DNA of 59,624 nucleotides, from assembly GCA_043739785.1 (NCBI GenBank), contig JAYUDN010000039.1, positions 1-59,624 on the forward strand, written 5' to 3'. The position numbers and the translations under genes are program-made. Positions within the stretch are counted from its first letter, which is position 1. Every line of letters starts with the position of its first letter. Below, piece after piece: positions 32,739 through 41,635 of the stretch. The notes under the pieces were generated by a model that saw only the letters and a program-made list of their open reading frames with translations, did no database searches and was not told the DNA's origin. This DNA comes from JAYUDN01 sp043739785. Its GTDB lineage: Bacteria; Patescibacteriota; Gracilibacteria; BD1-5; UBA2023.

Positions 32739-34046
32739 ATGAAACAGGAAGAAAAACAGAAACCATCCATCCCCCGCTTCGCGGACGCCTCAAGAGGGGA
32801 ATCAGAGCAAAATTATTCAGAGCAAAATCCTCAGTCTCCTCCTATGTCGTCGACAGCTCCTTTGCAAAGGAGTCCTAGTAAGATTGCAATTCTTCATGAT
32901 GCCTTTCTCTATCGTGGCGGAGGGGAGCGACTCGTGACCCTCATGGCGAAGATCCTCGGTGCGGATCTGGTGGCTGGATTTTTCTCGGAGGGGAGTTTCG
33001 ATCCTCGAGCACTGGGATTTGAGGGCCAGATGATTCCTCTCGGGAAGCCCGTATTTATGAAAGGGATCAGACATGAAATATTGAAATACCGATTTCGCTT
33101 TCGGACCAAGTTTCTGAGCGAGTATGATACGGTGATTTTTTCGGGAAATTGTCTCGATGCCGTAGAAAACCTGGCACCAAAAACCAGAAAAATATACTAT
33201 TGCCACACCCCACCACGCTATATTTTCGACCTTCGAGAAGATTACCTTGCGAAGATTCCTATATTTCTGAGGTGAATCGCCAATTTTTTCCTCGATCGCC
33301 AAGCGGATCGGTACCGATACCTTCTTGGGCATATGGACCTGATAATTACCAATTCAATTAATGTTCAGAATCGACTGAAGGACTATACTGGGTTTCACTC
33401 CCAGATTATCTATCCTCCGACGGATACGAGTCGCTTCGCTCCAAGGAGTATGACAGTATGACAGTATGAGAGTATGCCAGAGAAATCTTCATCCGAGAAT
33501 TCTGAAACTCTGAAACTCTGAAACTCTGAAACTCTAAAACTTGAAAACTATTTCCTCTCCTTTGCCCGACTTTCCCCACCGAAGCGAGTCGATATGATCG
33601 TCGATGCCTTTCTCGAGATGCCAGAGAAAAACCTCATCCTCACCTATGGGAAAAACGATCCGATGAAGGATGCTATATTTGCGAAGATTCGCGGTAGAAA
33701 AAATATCCTCGCTCTCGAGTCTCCCGATGATAACGAACTCATCGATCTCATCCAATGAGCAATAGCAACGATCTATATCCCAGTCGATGAGGATTTCGGT
33801 ATGTCACCCGTCGAATCGATGGCGTGTGGTACGCCTGTAATTGGTGTGAATGAAGGATGACTTCGAGAGACGATAGTGGACGGGAAAACAGGCTTTCTTA
33901 TAGATTTTAGTCCTGAGAACCTGAAAAAATCTATTCAAAACATGACGCTAGAAATAGCTCAGTCACTTCATCAGGAGTGTATTTTACATGTCAATCATTT
34001 TTCACTTCAGACTTTTGAATGCAAATTACTACAATACCTAAAATAG
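32739..34046 (+). CDS. GT4 glycosyltransferase with repeat-derived N-terminus and linker
   Basis: 435 residues. Core: KIAILHDAFLYRGGGERLV, YCHTPPRYIFDLRED, ENYFLSFARLSPPKRVDMIV and IPVDEDFGMSPVESMACGTP, the same WbaZ-like type as the gene at 29414. About 47 residues precede the core and contain the CCTCAAGAGGGGAATC element, so a downstream start is possible. Between the two Rossmann domains lies a linker made by 8-base arrays (33447-33478, 33501-33540), at the same structural place as the repeat in the other GT4. Confidence 0.88.
33447..33540 (+). repeat. two 8-base tandem arrays in a GT4 linker
   Basis: AGTATGAC about four times (33447-33478) and TCTGAAAC four times plus a variant (33501-33540). 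Eight codons per three units; TGA Gly keeps both open. Confidence 0.9.
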
Positions 34047-34110
34047 AAAATCCGACACACTTCCTATTTTTTCTCTTGAATAAATAGAGAATTTTCATAT
34101 TTTGGAGCTA

Positions 34111-34539
34111 ATGAATCCTCTTTCTATTGTGTGAACTATGACAAGATTTTGTTTTTTCTCATCTGTCGGCTGACAAGTTTCTATTGGAGATTTACCAATT
34201 ATGGGAGCTCAAGTGACTCGTGGTTACAAATCGTCATGGTTTCATACGAAAGAAGTACAGGAAACTGTTTATACGGATTCAGAAGGAAAATTTGCTTTTT
34301 GATCAGCATTTGCTCCGATGAGTTTCTGATCATTTGTTGCCTCCATCTTACCACATGAACCAGTAATTCATCAGTACATCATCGTAGCGTATCAGTGAGT
34401 AAAATATGATGTATGGATCTATACAAAATGAGATTATTCAGAAAATACTGAATCGCCGTGATGATATTTTTACCTTCGGTGTGATCTTCTGTCTAAAGCT
34501 GAAAATAAAGAAAAATTTTATGGTATCGGGATTCTTTAA
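34111..34539 (+). CDS. DUF6795-like protein
   Basis: 142 residues in code 25, no signal peptide evident. FSSVGGQVSIGDLPIMGAQV, then TVYTDSEGKFAF and a later HQYIIVAYQGVKYDVW follow the DUF6795 / carboxypeptidase-regulatory-like beta-sandwich layout. Function unknown; in other bacteria such domains appear as small soluble or immunity-like proteins. Lies between two glycan genes. Confidence 0.55.
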
Positions 34540-34550
34540 TTATATTTATT

Positions 34551-35426
34551 ATGACCACTCTTGCTATCACCTCCATGTACGCGAATCCGCTTCATCCTGG
34601 ACATATCGAATGTCTCGAGCTTTCGAAAACAGAAGCTGGAGCTGATGAGCTCTGGGTTATCGTGAACAATGATCACCAGGCCGAACTCAAGCGTGGAATC
34701 AAAAGTTTTCAGGATGAGAATTTTCGAATGTCCGTCGTAAAATCTCTCAAACCAGTGGATCGAGTATTTCTATCGATAGATAAAGAACCTTCCGTCGTAG
34801 AAAGTTTACGGTTGCTTATAAAAGAAGCGAAAGAAAGTGGAAAGTATGATGAGATTATCTTTACCAAATGAGGAGATCGATTTGCCTCTGAGATTCCTGA
34901 AGCGGTCCTCCTTCGTGCGGAGGGTGTCCGTATCGTCGATGGACTCGGAGCGAAAACACACAACTCTTCAGATCTCGTGAATAAGCTCAAAAATAAAGCC
35001 GATGAAAAAGAGCTTGAACAGAAAATAGCTGACCTTCCTACTTCCCTTACTGAAGGCCACTATCTCGAAGTTGGGAATCGACCATGGGGTGTGTATTATG
35101 TGCTCGAAGATAGCCCACTTTTCAAGGTCAAGAAAATTATCGTCCACCCCCATATGCGGCTTTCTCTCCAGTCTCACAAGCATCGAAGTGAGCACTGGAC
35201 CGTTGTCTCCGGGGAAGCAACCATTGATATCCGTGCGGTCGGACTCGAAGTAGAACCCAGTATTCGTAAGGTCTATATCAATGAATCCTGCTATATTCCC
35301 GCTCACTTCCTCCATAGACTCTCGAATGAGGGAACTGAGCCACTCGTCGTAATCGAGGTCCAGTGTGGAAGTTATACAGGAGAAGATGATATCAAAAGGT
35401 ATGAGGATGATTTTGGTCGTAAGTAG
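34551..35426 (+). CDS. nucleotidyltransferase fused to mannose-6-phosphate-isomerase-type cupin
   Basis: 291 residues. Residues 1-135: cytidylyltransferase-like fold with TSMYANPLHPGHIECLELS (HxGH motif) and VNNDHQAELK. Residues 160-290: cupin with RPWGVYYVLED, HPHMRLSLQSHKHRSEHW and EVQCGSYTGEDDIKRYEDD, the C-terminal isomerase domain of ManC/AlgA-like type II phosphomannose isomerases. In one reading frame with a single TGA (Gly) at 34869. The pairing suggests conversion of fructose-6-P to mannose-6-P and nucleotidyl activation, but the transferase half is of the CTP type, not the ManC GTP type, so its substrate is open. Confidence 0.85.
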
Positions 35427-35429
35427 TGT

Positions 35430-36233
35430 ATGCATTTCCTCTCCCTCGACATCTACAATGGAAAATATCTCGATTTTATCGAACTCATAAAAAATCCTGC
35501 TAGAAAAACCCTTGTATTTACTCCGAATCCAGAGATGCTTCTTCGTGCTTCGAAGAATAAAGAATTTCTTGATATTCTCAATCAAGCTACCTATCTTACT
35601 CCTGATGCGAATGGGCTCTATGTTGGACAAATGATGATGGAAGGATCTTGATTTTTTAAAGCCTGATGGCATACACTTTTCTCTAGAAAAACTCTTGAAG
35701 AAGAATATGGCGAACTTATCAAAGGGAGCGACATGACAAGAGACCTTATAAAGTACGCCCTCGTATCCAAGAAGTCTATCCTGATGATCGATAACTATCG
35801 CATCCAAACTCCGAAAAATGCCTTCGAAGTACGAAAACAGGAAATACAATCAGAGCTTCCAGAACTCTTTGCATCTCGATTCCCAGATTTACAAATAAAC
35901 ATCCATTTCGATGGAGAAACTCCACCGGAAGCGATTGCAAGCATTATCCAAGAGGAAAATATCTCATATGTCTTTTCTTGTATCGGTATGAAGACGCAGG
36001 AACAACGACTCATCGAGGTATTCGCACATCTTCCTGACAATACTCCGGTTGTATGACTCGGAGTTGGTTCATCTTTTGACTATCTCCTCGGTCTCCAGAA
36101 ACGCGCCCCTCTACTCGTCCAGAAGCTTGGACTCGAGTGGCTCTATCGTCTCATCCTCGAACCGCGCAAGCGCTGGAAACGGATATGGGATGCAGTAGTA
36201 GAATTTCCGAGGATGGTAAAGAAATGAAGATAA
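35430..36233 (+). CDS. WecG/TagA/CpsF-family glycosyltransferase (GT26)
   Basis: 267 residues. TLVFTPNPEMLLRASKN, LTPDANGLYVGQMM and the GVGSSFDYLLGLQKRAP (two TGA glycines nearby), LGLEWLYRLILEPRKRWKR are GT26 hallmarks. These transfer ManNAc or related sugars onto lipid-linked intermediates in teichoic acid/ECA/capsule synthesis. Last clear gene of the glycan locus. Confidence 0.92.
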
Positions 36234-36290
36234 TTTTGTATTTTTATCAAATTAATGATATTATTAAGGAAATCACCTTTTGATATTATT

Positions 36291-36584
36291 ATGGCATCCA
36301 TCCAAACTCCTGAAGATCACGAATCAGATTTTTCCTCAATGCATGCTACCTTGAGTGTAGTTTTAATAAAATTATTTGAAAATGATTCTCGTTTGTTTCA
36401 AATGGCAAAACCGACAGAAGTATTTCATAATATGTGATGAGAAGAACAGGTATCTCTACTACAATCAATGCAAGATGTGATACGATTCTACTGAATATCA
36501 CTCGCAACCAACCCTCATCCAGCTCCACAAACCTTATCAGCAATCGTTTCTGAAAGACTTAGCCAAATTACCGGGCAAAAGTAA
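36291..36584 (+). CDS. small hypothetical protein
   Basis: 97 residues, with three TGA glycines, mostly helical (TLSVVLIKLFENDSRLF). An in-frame ATG 36 bases upstream is an alternative start. No family recognised; converges on obg with 6 bases between them. Confidence 0.5.
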
Positions 36585-36590
36585 CGATTT

Positions 36591-38126
36591 CTACTCATTC
36601 GCCCCCTTCATGAAGAGGATATTTTCGAGGGAGAATTTTTTCCCAGCGATAAGCACATCCGGAGACTCGATATCATCTTCCCCGACGAAGAATCCAGTAT
36701 GCCCTCACTCGGCAATCTCACTCGTAATCATGAGCTTGATCTTACGGATCACCCCGAGGCGTTCCATGACGTCGTAGACACGATTGATCCCATCGACATA
36801 GCGGATATCGGTCATTCTCACGATTTCCTCGATACGATCACCCGTCACTTCGAAGGTTTTGTCATCGACACGCTTGATTCGACATCGTTTCGGATCTTTT
36901 TCTCGCTTGAGATCGTAGATTTTTACTTTTCTTTCCTCCTTATCGGCTTCGAGGAGCATCCCTTCGTCATCTTCTTCGACTTCTCTTGGGAGTGGGATTT
37001 CCGGGATGATCTCGAGGAGGAGGTCCTTGAGTTCGTCCGTACGGATATAGGCACCAGCCGAAATCGTCAGCGCGACTTTTTTCTTGGTTTGTTTTTCGAA
37101 GGCCTTGACCATTTCTTCGAGCATTTCCGCATCGATAATATCCGCTTTCGAAAAGACGATCATTTCTCGTTTATCCGCAAGCGTTCCTCTTGAGTTTGTT
37201 TTTTCTACTGAATTTTCCAATGTGACAGTAGTTTCTGTATCTGGGTGGATTCCTTCTTCCTTAGGGTTTTCTTTTCATTCACTCTCATCCAAATTTCATC
37301 CCTCATCCTTCATCCCACTTTTTCTCCCCCACTGTTCCAGTTCGTGACGGATGATGTGATAGTTCTTGATAATTTCCTCCTCGCCGACGCTCGCATCGAT
37401 GAGGTGGACTATGACACTGGTCCGTTCGATATGTTTGAGGAATTCGATCCCGAGGCCCTTTCCTTCGCTGGCACCCTCGATGAGTCCAGGAGCATCTTCG
37501 ATGACGATAGATCGACCCTTGTACTCCATCACTCCGAGATTCGGGATGATGGTCGTAAATGGATAGGGAGCGATCTTGGGTTTTACATTCGTGATGGACT
37601 GTATCGTGGTTGATTTCCCAGCATTTGGTAAACCGACGAGACCGACATCGGCGACGAGCTTCAGTTCGAATCTTACCTCTCGTTCGTCTCCGATATCCCC
37701 GAGTTCGGCAAAGTTAGGAGCCTGTCGAGTGGATCCCTTGAAGTGAGCATTTCCGAATCCTCATCGTCCTCATTTACAAAGGACAAACTCTTCCCCTGGT
37801 TTCGTGAGGTCACAGATGAGTGTACCATCCTCAGCATCAGTGACGAGGGTCCCGACTGGTACTTCGAGGATCGTATCTTCTCCCTTGGCTCCCGTCATTT
37901 CCTGAGTTCCTCACTTTCCACCCCATTCGGCCTTGATGAGTTTCAGGTGTCGGTACTTCACGAGGGTATTCTCATGCGTCGTCGTCCTGAGGATTACATT
38001 TCCTCATTTTCCTCCATTTCCTCAGAAAGGCCCACCCTTCGGGATGTATTTTTCCTTTCTCCAAGAGATGATTCCGTCTCATCCACGTCAGGCTCGGCAG
38101 GTGACGACTACTTCATCGATAAACAT
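36591..38126 (-). CDS. obg: GTPase Obg with a low-complexity insertion
   Basis: 511 residues. The glycine-rich Obg fold (CRAGRGGDGIISWRKEKY, GGNGGKGGNV, CKGGRGGFGNAHFKGS) uses many TGA codons; the G domain has GLPNAGKSTT, APGLIEGA and the FSKADIID base-recognition motif (normally NKxD). A segment of roughly 35 Glu/Lys/Gly/Asn residues (37170-37300) is inserted between the HELEQWGRK helix and that strand. C-terminal Obg domain is present. Ribosome-assembly and stress GTPase. Confidence 0.95.
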
Positions 38127-38321
38127 AGATTGAGTTGAAGGTTAAAAGTAAAAAGTTTCAAGATAATTCTCGAGAAACACTTCCTCTAAAAGGCTAGAAC
38201 TATATAAAAAAATAGACGAAAAGCAAAAACAAACTTGCAATATAAAATATTTCTATAAAATCTGTTTATTATTTATATTTCAGTATAAGTTCTGATATCT
38301 AATTTCTAAATCACTCGTATT

Positions 38322-38492
38322 ATGTCTAAAGGAAAAACTACATATCAAGTCGGAAAGTCTGAAAGCGGTCTCGGATGGTACGTCTACCCAGTTCAGAAGC
38401 GTAATCTTCCTCAGGGAGAAAAGCTCACTCTTATGAAGTATGACAAAAAACTTCGCAAGCACGTCAAGCACACCTTCAAGGATGTAAAGTAG
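38322..38492 (+). CDS. rpmG: 50S ribosomal protein bL33
   Basis: 56 residues. KLTLMKYDKKLRKHVKHTF near the C-terminus corresponds to the KLELKKYDPVLRKHV core of bL33; no zinc Cys pairs, so the C-minus form. No TGA codons. Start lacks a Shine-Dalgarno. Short enough that automatic callers may miss it. Confidence 0.85.
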   Translation: MSKGKTTYQVGKSESGLGWYVYPVQKRNLPQGEKLTLMKYDKKLRKHVKHTFKDVK

Positions 38493-38530
38493 GCATTCAT
38501 TGTTAAACAAGCTATTATATAGTTATTTTC

Positions 38531-38560
38531 AAAAAATCCCCACAAATAATGGGGATTTTT
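38531..38560. terminator. bidirectional terminator
   Basis: ATCCCCA (38536-38542) / TGGGGAT (38550-38556) with A run before and T run after, between rpmG and the converging 38595 gene. Confidence 0.85.
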
Positions 38561-38594
38561 GATAACTTAGCACTGATAACTTTCCACTTGATAA

Positions 38595-38876
38595 CTATAT
38601 GTACTGTATCATCTCTGGATGAGAGAGAAGCTCGCTCACATACGATTTCATCGCTGGATTCTTTTTCGCATCGAGTTCCTTGTAGTAGGACTCGAGAAAG
38701 GCAAGTCGTGCATCCATAAAGGCTCTTTCTGAATGCGAGAGGATGGTCTGAGTAATTGCTTCATATCGAGCGTTGTACTGGAGGAGTTTCGCTATGATTT
38801 TGCGGCTCATTTCATCATCGGGTATGCTCCCGTGAATCTTCGCAAGGGTAGGTGATGTTATTTTTGCTCGAGCCAT
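38595..38876 (-). CDS. small hypothetical protein
   Basis: 93 residues, all-helical looking (MSRKIIAKLLQYNARYEAIT, AFMDARLAFLESYYKEL), no TGA codons. No domain recognised. It has its own promoter at 38911-38938. Confidence 0.6.
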   Translation of the reverse strand: MARAKITSPTLAKIHGSIPDDEMSRKIIAKLLQYNARYEAITQTILSHSERAFMDARLAFLESYYKELDAKKNPAMKSYVSELLSHPEMIQYI

Positions 38877-38910
38877 AGAGAGATAGATATGAATTTGAGA
38901 AGTTATTTTT

Positions 38911-38938
38911 AGTCTACCACATTTTTATGGGAAAACAA
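38911..38938 (-). promoter_or_regulatory. promoter of the 38595 gene
   Basis: TTGTTT (38933-38938), 16-base spacer, TAGACT (38911-38916) on the minus strand. Confidence 0.6.
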
Positions 38939-39075
38939 AAATCTCACCTTTTTTGACTTGTCTTTTTCTCATTTGTAGATTTTTCCTCGATTGATACCTG
39001 GGTAATCTATACAGAGAATGAAAATATACAAAAAATAGGAATTCTGACGTGTTGAAGTTCAGGGGACTAAAAAAA

Positions 39076-39103
39076 TTGTGTATTAGAGAAGAGTATATAC
39101 AAT
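39076..39103 (+). promoter_or_regulatory. promoter of the 39134 gene
   Basis: TTGTGT (39076-39081), 16-base spacer, TACAAT (39098-39103), 30 bases before ATG. Confidence 0.6.
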
Positions 39104-39133
39104 AACTCTGTTTATTATTTTAACTTTTTCTGT

Positions 39134-39580
39134 ATGAAAAAATTATTGGTACTGATTCTTTGAAGTACGGTAACATTCTTCACTATTTTGGCCGTGTATG
39201 CTGCCGTGTATAACCCTGTTATTTATAGGACAATCGTGAAAGCAAACGGTCTATGACAAGCATCGATATCTCTTTCTTGGACTGGGGCACCCGAATCACC
39301 AGCTTGATTTATAGTCTATAAAACACAAACTGGCATTTATCTCACTTGAGTGGTGGAATGGAGAGAAGAACTCGTTGGTTCTGGATATAGTGAAAGACAA
39401 AACATTACAACTTTTCTTGATAAAAATGGTAAATGTGACTTCAATACAGAGTTATATTATACATATGAGGTTGATGTTTATGATAATTTTGGATGAACCG
39501 GATCATCTCTTCCGTTTCTGGTAACTATTCCAAAATGTCCAAAGATAATAATGCCCCATATATCTCCTCCTCTGCGATAA
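39134..39580 (+). CDS. hypothetical secreted beta-domain protein
   Basis: 148 residues in code 25. N-terminal hydrophobic signal/anchor (LLVLILGSTVTFFTILAVYA), then strands with SISLSWTGAPESPAGFIVYK and YYTYEVDVYDNFGGTGSS that resemble a fibronectin type III domain. Two Cys may form a disulfide. Probably exported; function unknown. Confidence 0.6.
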
Positions 39581-39750
39581 TTCCTTTCTCAGGTATATCA
39601 TTCCTAGAGTATTTTGACTCATTTACAAAAGTACCTCTCTCATTGGGAGGTTTTTGTATATGGAACTTTCCAATTGAAATCATCCATCATTTTCTCGGGA
39701 ATAATCTTTCTTACTGACGATCCTCAAACAAGGACGCCTAAAATAATCTC

Positions 39751-39778
39751 TTGCTTTTATTCTTACTTTCCCTATAAT
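39751..39778 (+). promoter_or_regulatory. promoter of rpsF-ssb-rpsR
   Basis: TTGCTT (39751-39756), 16-base spacer, TATAAT (39773-39778); leader about 65 bases to rpsF. Confidence 0.75.
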
Positions 39779-39850
39779 CCCGCTCGCGTAATTTGCGCAA
39801 TTTATATCCTTCTTCCACCACGTGTGTAAGATACTAACCCACAGGATCCT

Positions 39851-40141
39851 ATGAGAAAATATGAACTCATGATGATAGTCAATCCAGCACTTCCTGCTGA
39901 TGAAACTACCACTTTTCTTGCTCAAGTCGAAAAAGATCTCGAAGAAACGACTGCAAAAATCGTTTCTGTTGATGATATGGGAGTGAAAGATCTTGCCTAC
40001 AAGATCAACTCTTCCCTCACTGGTCACTATGTACTCTACACCCTCGAAACCACTGATGGAGTATCTTTTTTCGATGTTACCAATTCCTTCAATATCCGTA
40101 AAGATATCTGGAGATTTATGTTTACTCGTCTCGAAGATTAA
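39851..40141 (+). CDS. rpsF: 30S ribosomal protein bS6
   Basis: 96 residues. RKYELMMIVNPALPADE start and the MGVKDLAYKINSSLTGHYVLY stretch are standard bS6. One of few genes here with an AGGA before the start (5 bases away). No TGA codons. Operon with ssb and rpsR, as in most bacteria. Confidence 0.96.
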   Translation: MRKYELMMIVNPALPADETTTFLAQVEKDLEETTAKIVSVDDMGVKDLAYKINSSLTGHYVLYTLETTDGVSFFDVTNSFNIRKDIWRFMFTRLED

Positions 40142-40160
40142 TCCTTAACCCTTATCTCTT

Positions 40161-40568
40161 ATGAGAACGGTCAATAAAGTTATCCTTATCGGAAACGTTA
40201 CCAAAGATCCTTTCGTAAAAACCACTACTGGTGATAAGAAAGTTGCTGTATTCACCATTGCTACCAATCGTTACTATAAGACTCCAACCGGAGAGATGAA
40301 CAGCGAAGCCGAATACACCAACTGTGTGACGTGGGGGCCTCTCGCTGAGAAGACTGAGCAGTTCCTCACAAAGGGAAAGCTCGTCTATATCGAAGGACAT
40401 CTTAAGACCCGTATGATCGATAAAGAAGATGGCACAAAGCTCCATAAGACGGAAGTCGTCGTGGATCAGCTTATCTTCCTCTCGAAACGAGAAGAAGGAG
40501 ATACTACCCGTAGTAATAATCCTACAGAACTCGAAATTGATGATTTCTCGGATATTGAGAAATTCTAG
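40161..40568 (+). CDS. ssb: single-stranded DNA-binding protein
   Basis: 135 residues: OB fold with VNKVILIGNVTKDPFVK, TNCVTWGPLAEKTEQFL, KGKLVYIEGHLKTR, and the acidic tail ELEIDDFSDIEKF (ends in Phe after an acidic stretch). No TGA codons. Confidence 0.96.
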   Translation: MRTVNKVILIGNVTKDPFVKTTTGDKKVAVFTIATNRYYKTPTGEMNSEAEYTNCVTWGPLAEKTEQFLTKGKLVYIEGHLKTRMIDKEDGTKLHKTEVVVDQLIFLSKREEGDTTRSNNPTELEIDDFSDIEKF

Positions 40569-40594
40569 TATTTGAAATTCTTCCTGTTCAATGG

Positions 40595-40620
40595 ATTCCC
40601 TTTTTTACGGGAATGACAAA
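40595..40620 (+). repeat. palindromic element, GGGAATGACA family
   Basis: GGATTCCCTTTTTTACGGGAATGACAAA: ATTCCC pairs with GGGAAT. Related copies at 52941-53003, 53060-53083 and 53138-53162. Confidence 0.6.
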
Positions 40621-40687
40621 ATTATAACTACCATCCGAAATATTATTGAGGATCAAATTCACTCTTTTAAAACCTTACCTTTCTGCT

Positions 40688-40978
40688 ATGACTGCAAAAA
40701 AACCATGCCCCATCGAGGCTCTTGGACTCAAGTCCATCGACTACAAGGATACTACTTTTCTTAAGCAGTACCTCACGAAGTTCAACCGTATCATCCCAAG
40801 GTACTATAGTGGAGTTTCTCTTTCAAATCAGAAAAAACTTGCTCAAGCTATCAAACGGGCACGATATATGGCACTCCTTCCATATGTACTTGATGTCAAA
40901 CAAAAAGCACCCGTTTCTACTATCCTTGCGAAAGCAACACCGGTAGTGACACTCGATGAGTCTGGGACTACACTGTAA
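40688..40978 (+). CDS. rpsR: 30S ribosomal protein bS18
   Basis: 96 residues. DYKDTTFLKQYLTKFNRIIP, RYYSGVSLSNQKKLAQAIK and RARYMALLPYV are the bS18 core. The C-terminal tail (about 25 residues) is longer than usual. Start at ATGACTGCA; an upstream in-frame ATG is less likely. No TGA codons. Confidence 0.95.
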   Translation: MTAKKPCPIEALGLKSIDYKDTTFLKQYLTKFNRIIPRYYSGVSLSNQKKLAQAIKRARYMALLPYVLDVKQKAPVSTILAKATPVVTLDESGTTL

Positions 40979-41018
40979 GTCTATACATCCAGGGTTCATT
41001 GCATAGTTCTTTTTATAA

Positions 41019-41046
41019 AATCTTTCCTTCAACGGAGAGATTTTTT
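41019..41046 (+). terminator. terminator of the rpsF operon
   Basis: AATCTTTCC (41019-41027) / GGAGAGATT (41034-41042) with one G-U pair, then T6. Confidence 0.85.
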
Positions 41047-41066
41047 CGTATTTTCTCTTTTTATTT

Positions 41067-41095
41067 TTGACTTTTTATTTCGGATATGCTATTAT
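41067..41095 (+). promoter_or_regulatory. consensus promoter of the pilin-like gene
   Basis: TTGACT (41067-41072), 17-base spacer, TATTAT (41090-41095); about 30-base leader with no Shine-Dalgarno. Confidence 0.8.
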
Positions 41096-41131
41096 AGGTG
41101 AGTCTTCTTGATATTTCCTAACTTTTTTTAT

Positions 41132-41482
41132 ATGAATTCTCTCAAGAAATTCGGTTATTCTATCCTTGGTACTGCGACTGCTATCGAACAATCTTTCGCG
41201 GCAGGTAATCCTTTCAATGATGCTACGGTTGATCCAGCAAAACTCTGAATCCAGACCAATGGTGCTTCTGGTATCATGGCTACCATTGCAAAATTTCTCG
41301 GATTTATCACGCTTATCGCCGTTCTATTCGTTATCTATGCTGGTTTTCAGCTCATGACGGCAGGAGGGGATGAAGAGAAAATGAAGAAAGCAAAGACGAT
41401 TATTATCCAAGTTGTTGTTGGTATTATCATCATGTGGCTTGCGTATTCACTCGTAAACTGGGTGATGACGGCATTTGCTTAA
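41132..41482 (+). CDS. VirB2/TrbC-like two-helix membrane protein
   Basis: 116 residues. Signal-like N-terminus ending FAAG, then two membrane helices (about 56-74 and 90-112) separated by the conserved AGFQLMTAGGDEEKMKKAKT loop. Proteins of this kind, related to VirB2/TrbC pilins, are frequent in CPR genomes and are sometimes proposed to form surface pili; no secretion genes surround it here. Strong own promoter and terminator indicate high expression. Confidence 0.75.
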
Positions 41483-41496
41483 TCACAGTCATATCA

Positions 41497-41526
41497 AAAT
41501 CCTCAGAGCAATTTGGGGATTTTTTA
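41497..41526 (+). terminator. terminator of the pilin-like gene
   Basis: AAATCCTCA (41497-41505) / TGGGGATTT (41514-41522), one G-U pair, T-rich tail. Confidence 0.85.
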
Positions 41527-41635
41527 TTGTCTTTTTCCCGATTTTCTCTATAGTGGATGAGACTTATTTCGTGAAAGAAGAGAAATGATTGGTCTTGAAC
41601 TTTTCATTTTTTTCCTTTTACTTCTCACCTACCTT

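Noticed and set aside
41585..41635. Upstream start for leuS giving a hydrophobic N-terminal extension
   Set aside because: LeuRS is cytosolic and the family begins at the chosen ATG; the extension overlaps a pyrimidine-rich leader.
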